A DNA stretch of 64,000 bases, taken from positions 3,002,289 through 3,066,288 of the forward strand of contig NC_031479.1 of NCBI RefSeq assembly GCF_000006565.2, given 5' to 3'. This stretch comes from Toxoplasma gondii ME49. Taxonomy: Eukaryota; Apicomplexa; Conoidasida; Eucoccidiorida; Sarcocystidae. Below, piece by piece: positions 25,720-38,027 of the stretch. The position numbers and the translations under genes are program-made. Positions within the stretch are counted from its first letter, which is position 1, and the number at the start of each line of letters is the position of its first letter. A model generated the notes under the pieces. That model was not told the DNA's origin and ran no database searches. It was given only the letters and a program-made list of their open reading frames with translations.

Positions 25720-28674
25720 CTAGTGATGGTAGCCGCCTTTTTTCTGTGGAACTGGAGCTTTTTCACATTGCTCTCTGGTATGTCTTTCGAAGCATGTGTA
25801 TTTCTGTTCGTCCATAGAGGGCTCGTAGCATGTGTTGTCCACTGTTGAAGTCTCTATTCGGCAAACTTGCTCCAGCGAAGGGTGTGTGCACGGGTACTCC
25901 TCCGTCACCTTAACTGTCGTCGTACACTCCCCCATATTTGCGTATACGGGGAATTTCTTGCAGCGTTTTTCAGTGCCTGTACGGTGGAGGAACGGCACAC
26001 ACAGACAGCGCATGTTGCTCACAGGGTGGAAGTCTGGTGGTGGAGGGCAGTTATAGAGAGTCCCTTGACTAACACAAGAATTAACCAGCTGCGGTTCTAG
26101 CGGTGGTGGAGCTACGCAGCAGTAATGCATGAGGCTAGACGAACCAGGTAGTACGGCAAAGAAAAAAGGGAAGGGTGTGAGGCGCAGTTATGCCACTGTC
26201 AGAGCGCGTTGGTTCCCTTGTCGAATTTACGAAATTCAGTCATGCAGCCAAACTTACCTTCTTCGTAGCATTCATACTGCTCGGTTGCCCATTCTTCCTC
26301 GATACATGTGTTCGGTATTGTTCGGGGTACTTGTTCACACTTCTCCTTCATCACACTAACGACGCACTCGTACGGCTCCACATCCATGAGAGCAGCAACA
26401 CACGTAGAAGCCTGAAATATTGGAATCATTTTGCATTTCTTGACCTGTTCGGTTGCTTCGCACTTATAAGACTCCGTTTGCTCGTACTCCTTGTACGCGA
26501 CCCCTTTAACCTGCTTAGGCACTTTCTTGCACTCGACTTCAGAGACCACCTCATCGCAGGCATAATCCTCGGTGGTCGGAACTTCGCGTGTACACATCTT
26601 TTGAACAGGCTCTTTCACATCGAAGCAAACTTCGTCCATCTCAGTCTCAGGGCAGGTGGACCGGACGGGAACCACTTGGCTTTCGTAGCAAGTTTTGGGA
26701 ACTTTCGTCTTGACAACCTCTGTGCATGTCTCCATCACAATCCGTTCAACCTCTTGTGGCACCTCCCTGCAACCCTTCTTTCCAGGGCCAAGGCGCCTAT
26801 AGATTCCGCTCTGGTGATGGACTTGTTTTTTTGGTGGTTCGTAGTGTTCCTTCTCGCACACGGTATGCATCACGGTTTCTTTAATTTTCTTTGCACATTG
26901 CTTCTCCTGCACTGTGTCGACCACCTCCGTGCAGTCGACTGCCACTTGCTGCGTCTGAACCCATTCAGTGAATCGCAAAAGTCGTGACACGATAGAAGAT
27001 GATAGGTGCTTCAGTGTATTTGTCCACAAATGTGACTCAGCTGGCAGTAACGCACGACTTGTTGGCATCTACCAAGGAATCGTTTCCCGGATCATAGCTG
27101 CCGCCTTACCGTCTGAACGGTGCAGGGTCGGTTCACAACTCTCGGGACCGTGGAGCACTGCTGCTTCGTCTGAAACTCCGTGCACGGGTACTGTTCTGTC
27201 TTCAGCACTTGCCGCTTGCAGGTTCCCTTTTTGTGCTTCTGCACTTGCGCACATTCTTGCTCATAAACTGTATCCATTTGAGCGTACGGCTTCTTGCTGA
27301 TGACTTTGCGAGTACACAGTGACGGAACCTAAACGCATGACAGTGCACCAGAAGTGTCATGGTGAGCCGAAAACTGTCACTACAAAATATGCTCAAGGTG
27401 GTTTCTAAAACACTGTCCGATAATCCGATCATGTTACGTGTTTTGCTAAGTAAACCCCCACCGTTAGCTCGTGTCCTTGGTCGATAAGGAGAGGTACGGC
27501 AAAGGCAAGACGGTGATCTACGCCACACTCGGCGTAACGCTCCATAGCACACTAACATTCTTTGAAACTGAAGCGTACCGTGTGCTGATGGACCGAGCAC
27601 TCCTCCTTTGAGTCGAGGCGATGACACGTGTATTCTTCTGTGACCTGCTTGGGTCGGTAACAAGTCGACTGAACTTTCTCAGCAACTGCTTTGCACACTG
27701 TCTCGTTGACCTGTTTGACACACGGTTTCCTGATGCGTCTAGGGACTTGCTGCACACATACAACACATGGCCCCATATTACTTCTCGTAGCATCGACTCA
27801 ACAAATATACAGATATTTCTTTGAAGGATTTGGGAATCATGATCCAGCAACAATATTTCCAATCAGTATGGATCTCATCCGTCCCAGATTAAAAACACAC
27901 ATGGTAACAACTTGGTTGGAATCCAAATTGTGAGTGTTGTTCGGTGCTGTGAGGTTCTGCCATACTGCCACGCCATAGATACCATGAGACGTACGCGAGT
28001 GCAGGTCGATGGTCGTGAGACGGGAACATCGGCACAAAGCTCTTGCAAGTCAACTTGGATTGGGCATGTATATTTCCTCTCTTGCTGAATTAATCGGTAG
28101 CAGCTGGCCTGTATATGAGTAGGCTTCACGTCGCAGACCTCGAAGGAAACCTGTGATGGACAACTGTATGGCTTCGACGAAGGCACAGCCTGAGAAGGAA
28201 TACATGTAGTATAACACAATCATTTCTGTTACGGGGGAAACACATTCAACAATTTAAACCCCTCTAGATCGTGATCTGGGTGAGAACGATCGAGGCAGTC
28301 CAGGCTATACTGCACATAAGAAGTTTATCGTAGATGAAGTGACAGCTATGTGCCATTGACACTTAAACGTGTCCCTTTTTTAGAACGGTGTGTATTACCA
28401 TTGAGCAGGTCGCCTCTTTGGAAAACGGAATGCTGTCGCATTGCTCCTGGTACTCTTTGCTTGGGTGGGAGACTTGTTTTGAGTGCACGGCCGCCTTCGA
28501 GTGTTCCACTCCACTTTCGTGTTGCGCGTGCTGGTGCTGCTGTTTGTAGTCTTCTTTTTTGTAGGGATCGAGGCCGTATGGGTCGTACCCGAACGGTCCA
28601 GCAGACACCCGCCCCAACCAGAGCGAAGTCGCCAAGACAAGGTAAAGGGTAGAAGGCCGAGATATAATGCCCAT
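25720..28674 (-). CDS. Secreted cysteine-repeat protein, candidate oocyst-wall type
   Basis: Six exons: 28674-28399, 28189-27995, 27749-27579, 27328-27110, 26948-26258, 26111-25720; phases 0,0,0,0,1 match, giving 647 residues. Residues 1-25 form a signal peptide (STLYLVLATSLWLGRVSA, then GPFGYDPYG), followed by a Tyr/His/Gln-rich stretch. From about residue 75 the protein is a chain of repeats with spacing C-x8-C-x10-C-x11, period about 32, commonly TC...YxC...C followed by a KVP-like turn. About a dozen copies are seen; two have the middle or first Cys replaced (Gln, Ala), and the pattern loosens near the middle (GPGKKG region) and in a proline-rich CPPPPDFHP segment. Spacing is kept across splice junctions, which supports the model. 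No transmembrane segment or GPI signal is evident; it ends KKGGYHH. A disulphide-linked extracellular coat is inferred. Oocyst wall proteins are Cys-repeat proteins, but the classic CPPG-containing repeat is absent, so family membership is uncertain. Confidence 0.8.
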
Positions 28675-30148
28675 TTCGGAGCTTTTCTCTGAGACAACAC
28701 AGTTTTGAGGTTACCCCACGTTCAACAGAAGCTGAGGGTCGACAAGAGTTGTTCTGTCGTGCCGAGCTTCAACCACGCCTCTTGAGGCACGAATGTCACC
28801 CGACCACAGAGCGCCCACCGGTGCACGTTGGCAGCTAGCTCGCTAAGCGTCGGCCGACGTCGAGCATATCCAGTATCGGGGTAGCCCAAGAGGCCGTCGC
28901 GATGATTGTAGTGAACACTTTTGCTTCAAGCGTTTTAGCCTCACTACCTGTTCACTGGCTGCGTCTTATTTTCGGGGATACGCTCAGGGGAAAGCAACGG
29001 TGAGGTGTTCTACACTGCGCCTCCATCCATGGGCACGCTGCAGAACGAATGACGGTATAGCTGTCGATGAAAAAATCACTGTTTCGGGATATCTTAGAGA
29101 GTATTCAAGTCACTGTTCGCAGCATGGCTTCAGCTACCCCTTTTGTTGTGTCGACCAATCTGAGTTTTTAAGTACTGATTGATTCGTCTTCTCGCGCCAG
29201 CACTCGTGGACTCACGGACTCCTTGTGGATGCACACAAACGCCGAAACGCTCGAATCCATCATACAACAAACACTGCACGGTTTGGCTGATGAGGCGAAG
29301 CTATTCATATTTTCTTCATAATCTACATTTTGGAAAAGCTTTACAGAGGAAGCAGCACCCGTATGAGGGTACGTGGACCACGCGTGACCTTACCAATCAA
29401 AGCACACGCGCTTTCTCTGTTTTCTGTGGGCGTGTGTCGCTCGGGTTTTCACTGCGTTATCACGTCGTGTTAAGCGAGAGGAGGGGCGTCGCTTAGCGAA
29501 GCTGCTGTACTGGCAACTGCCAGACAGCAGACATTCCATTAGAAAGTTGCAGCATGTATCATGTATCGGAAGTCAGCTGAGCACTCTTCTACATGTCTTC
29601 GGCTCTACTTTCCAAGCATAACACGTGAATACACCCGCTTACATGTGACCCTACTTAGCCTGCGCTGCCAAACTACATCGCTGTCTCTATAGACTCTTTG
29701 CCGGACCCGCTTACATGTGACCCTACTTAGCCTGCGCTGCCAAACTACATCGCTGTCTCTATAGACTCTTTGCCGGACCGAAAACGAAACAGTTTTTGCC
29801 TCTCGGTCGTGGCAGTTGTCATGTGAAGCCGCGCTTCCTATTGGGCGAGGCAGGCATTTAGCGGACAATGTTGGGAGTTGGGTTTGAACGAATGCCTTCC
29901 CCACTTGGCCACAAGAACAGCACGTTGTCAATTAGCTGTCCCACGCCTCGGCCCCTTTTCGGTACGACCAGGCAGTCCCCTACACCAAGTTCTCGGCACT
30001 TGCAAGCATCTAGCCACAGCATGTTAGCCAGTTAGCTGTCGCGAGGGAGACGCTTTATCACCACCTCGGGCGGGGCAATGCCGTAGTCTGGTTCTGTTTA
30101 CGGACGTTTCGGGTCTTTGCGTTCTTTGCTTCTCGCAAGTCACGCATG
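28675..30148. other. Intergenic region upstream of the cysteine-repeat gene
   Basis: Between two minus-strand genes. It contains the exact 72-bp tandem duplication at 29634-29777; otherwise I see only short ORFs with no similarity. It should include the promoter of the cysteine-repeat gene and the 3' UTR of the DDX6-type helicase. Confidence 0.5.
29634..29777. repeat. Exact 72-bp tandem duplication
   Basis: Two adjacent identical 72-bp units, 29634-29705 and 29706-29777, each starting CCCGCTTACATGTGACCC and ending TTTGCCGGA. The length is 24 codons, so a minus-strand ORF stays open across it, but that ORF has no recognisable homologue. Confidence 0.95.
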
Positions 30149-33087
30149 CTATGTGTAAATTGCTTCGTCAATCTGGCTCGGAATCGGCTGAATTTCGGTA
30201 CCAAGTTCGCTCTCAATTCTGCAGCGAACATACCACACATCGACACAAAAACAAAACCTAAAACTCTGTTCGTACGCCAGGTCCTACCGGCGCACCACGC
30301 GTATGGTTCCCATGTTATTGTTCAACGCTGTTCGCTCCCACACCGGTGGATTAGGATTCTGCCCACTACCGCTCAAGTGAACTACGGCGTCGGCCTTCAT
30401 ATAAATAAATCAAAAATAACACCCCACCGAACGTTACACCCGACGCAAACTACACCGGTGCACCTGCAGTGAGTTTCCTGTTCATAAGTTCTCCTTTTTA
30501 CGTCCAGTCACGGCACCGGCGTCTATGAAGGCGACGAAAAATACCGGAATCTATCTCCTAGAGATCAAAATTAAATTTTACGAGCGCACGAACTGGATCT
30601 CGGCACTCCCTGCATTTTTAAATTGAAAATACTCAAGCACCTGCTACCAACACTAAATAGCCATTTGTGTCACGAAAAACTAGACTTTTTGTCTTCCACT
30701 TCACTCTTATACGTATCTGCGCTCACCGGTAGAGGTTGAAACGGTCGTCATAAGTGATAAGGTTGATGGCAAGTCCGAGGTGTCCGAAGCGACCGGAGCG
30801 CCCAATGCGGTGCAGATATGTCTCAGAGTTCTTTGGGAAGTCGAAGTTGATAACGACATTAACGGACTGAATGTCGATTCCACGTGTGAAGAGGTCGGAC
30901 GACACGAGGCAGCGACACGCCCCGTTCCGGAAATCGTGGAAAACCCGGTTTCTGTGGGACTGCATCATCCGCGCATGGATGTAGAAGCACGAGTATCCGA
31001 GTTCCGTGATCTTCTTCGCCAGAAGCTCCACACGAGTCACGCTGTTGCAGAAAATGATTGCTTGGTTGATTTGAAGCTGAAAACGAAAGACATAACCGCT
31101 CCGAAAAATGCTTGCGAGTCTCTTGTAGTGCCTCGGCCGATTTATCCCCACTCGTTTCCCGTCGCACCTGTTTTCGACGACTGAAGGAGTTCTTCCCTTC
31201 GCTCAATCGAACCCCGTGATGCGAAAAACAATCCAAGCGCAGCCCTCGCGCACTTGAGGGCATCCCATACCCCCATGTTACAGAATACTGCGTGGCAGTT
31301 CCTTGAAGCAATTTATGTGCGTCCGGTCGTGTCTCATTCACGAAGCTGCACTGTCTTACTCTTCCATTATGCATTTTTTCCTCGCACTGCAGTCTGCCCC
31401 TCTACCATCTGCGACACTCCCTCTCCCCTTCTTGGCTTTGTTCCCGCTTTCTGCATTCCTTGTTCTGTCCTGCTACCTCGCGCCTCTCTCGACTTGTCGT
31501 ACAACCGTCCCCTCTTAACCCCCACACTTCACAAACTCGTATTCTGCGAAAACCAGTCCTCCGTTAATCCTTTCGTCGCCTCTCCTCCCCTTCTTTCTCT
31601 AACCTCAAGCTCACTCGCACCACCTGCCTGAGTGCCTCGGCTTTCCTTCAGCCTCTCTCGCCCTGTCGTTTCTTGCCTCTTCTCCTTTCCCACGTTTCCT
31701 TTGAGCAAAATAAACTGTTCTACAGTTCTCTAAACACAGATGCACTTTCTCGTTTGTTTTTACCTTCGAGAAGAGAGTGTTAAGGCAGTGAACTTTTTGG
31801 CGTTCTTCGACGAAGGCGTAGTACTGCGTGACACCCTTGAGCGTGAGTTCGTCCATGAGGTTGATTTCGTGAGCATCTGGCAGGTATTTGTGTTTGAAGT
31901 CTTTGACCGTGACCGGGAAGGTCGCGGAGTACATCAGAATTTGCCTCTCACGCGGGACGAACTTGATGAGTTCCTCGACAATCGGTTGAAACTCCGCCGA
32001 GAGCAGTTTGTCTGCTTCGTCCATGACCACCATATGGCAGTTGCTCAAGTCTGCGACACCCTTGTTCGCCAGGTCCAGAATTCTTCCCGGCGTCCCACAG
32101 AGTACATGCACCGGGTTGTACAGCCGCATAATATCGTCACGCAGGCTTGTGCCTCCCGTCGACACCATGCACTGAACGTTCATATGCTTCCCAATCGCCT
32201 TCACCACTGCGCTCGTCTGCAGCGCCAGCTCACGGGTCGGAACCAGAATCAGCCCTGAAAAAACGCACGCAGTTGGCGCATTCTCCAGTGATATCGCTGC
32301 ATGCGCTCTGAACATCTCTTCATACACCTGTAAATATGAACAAGTGTGGAGACATGGAGCTCAAGACTTGCATGTGTTGGCGCGCATCATGCTCTAAAAA
32401 CTACACAACAGGACCACATCAAAATATGCATATGTATGTACATGCAAGAGTAGAGCACCCTGTAAATGCATGCTCTTTACTCAAGACTGATTGCGTGTAC
32501 CATCTGTATACACATGCTGCCCCTGAGTCGACTGGACCACCGACCGTGTCCGCTTTGAAGCCGAGAGTCCAGGGAGGCCGACGCCGTGGAAAAGAACCTC
32601 ACTGGGAGACGAATTGTAGTTTATCGGGACGAAAGTCCGCATGAGCGTTGAACGGTTTGATCAGCCAGTGAATCACTAACACACACCTTGGATGTAACGC
32701 TTCGACGTCTGACACTTTTCGAGGAGAGGAATCGAGAACGCGGCGGTTTTTCCAGTGCCGTTTTTCGCCCGAGCGAGGATGTTTTTCCCGGCGAGAGCAA
32801 TTGGAATCGACGCTTCTTGGATTGGCGACGGCTTTTCGAAGCCTTTCTCGAAGATGCCCATCAACAATTCACGTCGTAGAAAATACTCCTCAAAGTCCGT
32901 GCCTTTCGTCTTCGTCACATCCTGAGGAAAACACAAAACACCATTCGCCCCCTCTCTCCACATCACCCTTCTCTTTCTCTCGCGTTCTGGCTCTTCTTCC
33001 ACTCCTCTGTTTACGCGCCTACCCATAAGCCAAATGCTTCTCTCCGCCCTGAAAGTTCTGCCGTTCTCGTCCGTTGCCTATATCCAT

Positions 33088-33118
<31 letters not shown>

Positions 33119-33540
33119 TATTCGAATAGGTGTGTGTCTGTAGACGTATATATGGACGTATACACAGGTATCATCTGTGACAGTGTTTCTGCTCCCAAAC
33201 GTGTACCCTCTCTCCCTTTCGACATAGACTCGCCTCCCGATCCGCTCGATAAACGCACCTCGGTTTTCACGCGGTTGTCCTTTGGAGGCAGGACGACTTT
33301 GCTTTTCCAGCCTTCGTCGCCCTCAGGATTGCTGTTCGGGTCGACGTGCGCGGGGTTGGCCGGCTGGGAAGGCACACTGTTTTGAGGCTGACTGAAGTGT
33401 TGCATGCGCTGCTGAGGCGGGTAGCCGTAGGGCGCCGGGCCTTGCCCCTGGTTCGCGTTTCTCTCGCCGCTTCCGTTTTGAGACTGGGGATAGGGCGATC
33501 CAGAGAGCCCGGGTCTGCGGGTGTAGTAGGCTGCGCTCAT
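30149..33540 (-). CDS. DDX6/Dhh1/DOZI-type DEAD-box RNA helicase
   Basis: Five exons: 33540-33259, 32921-32687, 32254-31764, 31076-30727, 30218-30149; all phases match, giving 475 residues. The N-terminal 90 residues are Gln/Pro/Asn-rich. The core starts with [20 protein letters not shown] and continues with PSPIQ, Walker A AKNGTGKT (146-153), [20 protein letters not shown] (251-254), [26 protein letters not shown] and [10 protein letters not shown] (425-434). The FEKPSPIQ and RGIDIQ versions, with the C-terminal [10 protein letters not shown], identify the DDX6/Dhh1 class (CGH-1; DOZI in Plasmodium, HoDI in Toxoplasma). These proteins repress translation and store mRNA in cytoplasmic granules. 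The final 23-codon exon lies 508 bases beyond the previous one and was found by matching phase and the family C-terminus. Intron 1 holds a TA/TATC microsatellite. Confidence 0.95.
33079..33122. repeat. TATC/TA microsatellite in helicase intron 1
   Basis: TATC-type units grade into a pure TA run inside the first intron of the DDX6-type gene. Confidence 0.85.
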
Positions 33541-33607
33541 CTTGTGGAACTCGAGAGAACCAATAAAAAACTGCGAGGCATCTATGCATCAACACACACA
33601 CGTCCGC

Positions 33608-33619
33608 GGTGCATGCACC
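33608..33619. promoter_or_regulatory. 12-bp GCATGC palindrome upstream of helicase
   Basis: GGTGCATGCACC is a perfect palindrome 68 bases upstream of the helicase start codon. GCATGC/TGCATGC motifs are enriched in coccidian promoters and resemble ApiAP2 targets. Regulatory role is inferred. Confidence 0.4.
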
Positions 33620-34098
33620 CTAAACTCGGCAGGCACGTCAGGCCCGGACACACAGAAGACAACCCAGAAGAGGGTAACAAGACAATCGAGACGAGCGACG
33701 AGACTGCGTAGACAAGGCAGGGAGATAGAAAGCAGGGAAGCGAAGGCGAGAACAAAGGCGAGTGCGTCTCTCCGAGCGAGACACCGAAGGCGGAACGAAA
33801 ACACGTCCTTCACAGACGCCAAGAACAAGGTCGACGAAGCCGACAAACAATCAGACGGAAAGGTAAGGAACCAGAAAAACGCACACTAGTCGATACGCAC
33901 AGACTACCCCGCATTGTTGCGCGACGAGAGGCAAGCGCAAGGGGACGAAGAGTGCGGAAAAACGCGTTCCGCGGTGCTCTTTTCCCTTGAGGAAACAACT
34001 CGAGGAAGACACGTCTCTCTTCCCCAGTTCTTGACAACTCAACGCTCCCCAGGCTTCGTGGATCATCCGGTCCAGGTGAAGCTGATGGCTAATCGTGC

Positions 34099-34110
34099 TC
34101 TGCATGCAGA
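34099..34110. promoter_or_regulatory. Second 12-bp GCATGC palindrome
   Basis: TCTGCATGCAGA is also a perfect palindrome around the same core, about 560 bases upstream of the helicase start codon. Confidence 0.35.
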
Positions 34111-34335
34111 AAAACAGGATGGACAGCCAGGGAAAGACCTGTACGCGTTGAGAGAACGAAACTCATCACGGGTAGACACCCTGCCCACACGCGCCAGATA
34201 CAGACACACAAACGTGAAACGCAACGCGAGACAGAGAAAGAAACGGCACCTGTGTCTAAGCGACGAGGCAAAACCGAACGAAAAGTCGAAGCCTCTCTAC
34301 GTACGGAAACAGATCCACGCACACATCTATACGCA

Positions 34336-34341
<6 letters not shown>

Positions 34342-34371
<30 letters not shown>
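34342..34371. repeat. (TA)n microsatellite
   Basis: About fifteen uninterrupted TA units in the divergent intergenic region. Confidence 0.9.
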
Positions 34372-34372
<1 letters not shown>

Positions 34373-37300
34373 GTGCGCATGTCGAGTGACGGAGAAGCGG
34401 GAAGACAAGGTGATGATACGTGCGGTGCGGAAACAGCGTGGGGGACAAAGACGGAAACAAGAGAAGGAGACGGGAGTGAGCAACACAGGAACTCGGGATA
34501 CGAATAAAAAACAAGGCAAGCCGAACCTGCAGTGGAGACCTCGCAACCGACGCCTGACTAAATGTACACACCTCTCAGTTCCTAGGCAGATACAAATCGT
34601 CCACTAGAATCCAGTATGCTCACTGCGGCTTGTTTTTTTGTGGAGGAACGGTGGCGGGGATGTACAGTTTTAAAGACAAAGGCACGCGAACGTGGTATAG
34701 GAGTGTACGAATATGTGTCTACGTAGACGTATGCACACGGGAGCACAGACACATGCACTTGCTTTAACAGTCGGACTGGGTGCAACGGAAGCAAGGTGGA
34801 AAACATGTTTCTCGACAAAAGACAGCTAAAGCAACTAGAGATGTGTTCCGACAAGCCAGAGGCTGCGTCGCGTCAACTGCAGGGAGAGACACCGTGAACG
34901 TCCCCCCCCCCCTACCGCGAGAAGCTGGAGTTAAAAGTTCGAAAAGTGTGGCCAGGAAACAAAGCATGAATTTGCTACGAAAATCTGGAAAGAGTGATTT
35001 CTTCTGGCGCATTGACAGGATGATCTGCACACGTGGAAAGACAAGGAAAAGGCGGTCGTTCCACGCAACCCTCTTGCACGGATCAACCGGAAGGAAGGTG
35101 AAGTCGATCGCAGTTTACCGGGTAAAAATCAGGGTAGAAAATGCTTCGGCTCCGGCGAAAAGAGTGATGGGTTTTCGGTTGCGGAAAACGCACAACGTCC
35201 AGCCGATTTTTTCGACCTTGAGTGTACCCTCTTCCTCGTTGTCGACCGGAACGCGAGGAAAACGAAGAGCGCGGGTAGGATACGCCAGAGGCGGTCGCGC
35301 AGGCGCCGAAAAGCAGAACGGGCAGCGAAAGGGACCGAAAAAGCAGTAAAAAGGCACTCTTTACCAGGGTCCAGAGTGAAACTGTGTCGCTCTGTCGGAA
35401 ATTGGAGGGAAACGCAAAGAAATACGCGTAATATTCCGCGTTTATCTCTCGTGGGGGCGCGCGCAAGTTGCACAGATCCCTTCCTTTTTCGGCACGAGAA
35501 GAGACGTACTGGGGTTGTGGAGGACCCAACCTTCCGTGTCTCCCTCAAGGAGGGCGAAAACGCGAGGTCAAAAGGAGTATTCAGGCCAACAGAAAAACTA
35601 GAAATCGACAGCGAACTGCCACCTCTTTAAAATAAAAATTGAGATGTCGGGACGCAGAGGTTCGGCACAGAGGTACAGCGGGTTCGCAGTACATGTACAC
35701 GCATACGTGGAAGTGTATGTCGCAGCCCAGCGCGCAGAAGCATGAGCGCGGCTCTTGAAGTGTTCGAGAACGGAAGAAATGCTCCGGGATGAGGATCGCC
35801 AGAAAAAGCGGAAAGTGAGACGAAAAAACCTCCAATGTTCGAGGAAAAGGACACACTGAAAACCGAAAACAGGGCATGGATCTTGTAGGAGCAGACACAG
35901 ACAATCCCGAAAGCGCGACGTTTTGCTCCAAGTCAAAGAGCCACGACTCGGCGGAACCGCTAGAGACCAATACGCACCGCTGACTCTACGCGCTCAGCTC
36001 TACAGCGCCTCTGCTGCTGCTGAAATGCACACTCGTTTTCTCAGGTGGCTGGCACATGCATCTGACACCCTGCTGTTCTCCAAACAACCAGGTCACGAGC
36101 ACTACTACCCCCTGGCTCCAACCCAACAGTGGGGGCAAACTATGCCACGGTTGCTGGCGATCCCTGGTGGGTGGGACAGGGTGGAAAACGTTCGAGGAAT
36201 CCGCTCATCGACCGTGTTTCCGCAGGCAACAGTATGGTTCGCTAATGATGCAAAGAATATTTCTATCAAAAGGCGTCTTGTTAAACTCGACCTACGGGGA
36301 AGACTATGTCGGGGCGGGTGGCTTCGTCGAAAAAGCGTGTACTTCGCCAGTGGAAAAGATATCCGGGCACAGCTACACGAACCGAAGGCACGCGCGGAAA
36401 TGGGAGGAAATAAGATGCCTGGCGTACTACAATCGGGGCGCCTGTCATTGAGCGAGGAGCTCGCTGCATCGCCTGTCTCGCTGCTCTGCATGAAACGAGA
36501 CACGAACCTTACACCTAACACCTTCCGAAAACAGCGAGACTTGCAAGCGACACGGGACACTCGGAGTACTGGAACCGCTGACGTGGGTGATTGATAGGGG
36601 CTCATAGGTATCGTTTTTACACTTTGGACGAACCAAAGGGAGACGGTTGCGTTTTTTGTTATTCAGAGCGGCGGCGTGCTATGTTTCTTCCCGTGTGGCG
36701 ACTCCCCTTCAGCACGACGACAGCACCCATCCCCCGCGCATGTCGACTACGTTCGTTCCCACAGCAAGAATCGGTCAATAGTCATGTAAGATGTAACTCG
36801 GGAAGAGACTTGCTTGAGCTGGCGTTGAGTATAGTGTGACTTTGTTTCCATGCTACATGCGTACCCCGACATTGCCTCTCTGCGCTAGCCTTGCGGCGTG
36901 GTACTCTCGGGAAAAAACATGCAGCTAACAAGCTGCCAAAACCTCCAAGGTACAACTGGGCGGCGTTGCAGTCGACTGCCGACAAGCTTGGAGGGGTTCA
37001 CTTCCACTCTCTGTTCGTGTCTTCTACATACTGCGTGCCGAGGATGTCGCTCGCCTAGTTAGCGAGTTTTCCCCGTTCGTGTGAATAATGGAGGAGGAAC
37101 GGTCTCTTCGTGGCGACGCCTCCGTTTTTTCTATGCCGCCGTTCTTGAACTCTAGCTGTATCGCACGATTCCGCCGAATGCCTTTGCGGTATACGTGTGT
37201 CTTTCACTACTGTCTTAATGGGCAGGACAGTTGCTGAATTTGGTTATTCATTGCTTTCAGCGGTGAACGCTGGTTTCCCACCGCCCTTCCACTTGCAGAG

Positions 37301-38027
37301 TGTTACCAGTCGATGTTCCGCGAGAGTCACCATTCCGTTGTTCGCTTTTTTCCGTGTTCTTGCTTTTGAGCCGCATCATGGTAAGGCCGGTAATACCGAA
37401 CTAGCGGAAACATCTGATGGTCTGCTTTGCGAGAACTGTGTCTCCCAGGCTCACCGGAGGAACTCGACGGACAAGAGTATATGTGAGTGTGCGTGCGTAC
37501 GGCGCTGACGTTGGTCGTGGCTTGCCGTCCACGGGTTAAACTGGTTTGCTAGGAGGGATCATTTCCCCTATGAATTCTTTTTTTTCGCGAAACCAACTGC
37601 TGAAGTCTCTAACCACGGTCGTCTAAGCGAGATCCGTTACTTTTCCTCGTCTTGCGTCAGCAAGCCTGCCTTTCGGTATTTTTCGTTCCTTCTGACTAAT
37701 GGGTCCCCTGTCGATCAGACATTGTCCAGCTCTGTGCGTGTAGATGAAAGTTCTCTGGACTGCGTCGTTCTTCAGTTCAGGCTACCCTTCCGCTTGACTG
37801 TATGGTTCTAGCCCATCTTCGTTCGCATGTTCTTCACAGTTTCCCCTTTCCTGGATTCCTTCCACATCAGGAGCCCGCAGTATCAGCTGAAACGGTGGCC
37901 TTCTGTGGGATGCTCCTCGTCGAGCGGAGTGAACAGACTGAAGCATTCGCTTCTTCGGTGAAATAACCGTAGTAACCATTTGTGCCTGTGTTCCGTCGAG
38001 CGGTTGAGTTCATTTCCAATTGAAAAA

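Larger units (their letters stand above)
33541..38027. other. Long divergent intergenic region
   Basis: About 4.5 kb between the DDX6-type helicase (-) and the SulP transporter (+), so it should carry both promoters and leaders. It contains palindromic GCATGC sites, a TA tract and an 11-base C run at 34902-34912. Plus-strand ORFs at 35923-36594 and 36056-36451 overlap in different frames and show no recognisable domain or splice support. No gene is called here. Confidence 0.45.

Noticed and set aside
22941..29862. Shared GGCGAGGCAGGCATT word near 22945 and 29847
   Set aside because: Only about 15 bases match and the flanks differ, so there is no evidence of a dispersed element.
33019..34571. 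ORFs with long Ile-Tyr runs
   Set aside because: Translations of TA microsatellites.
35923..36594. Plus-strand ORFs upstream of SulP, one with a Cys-containing end
   Set aside because: Two overlapping frames of similar length, no signal peptide, no splice support, no recognised domain.
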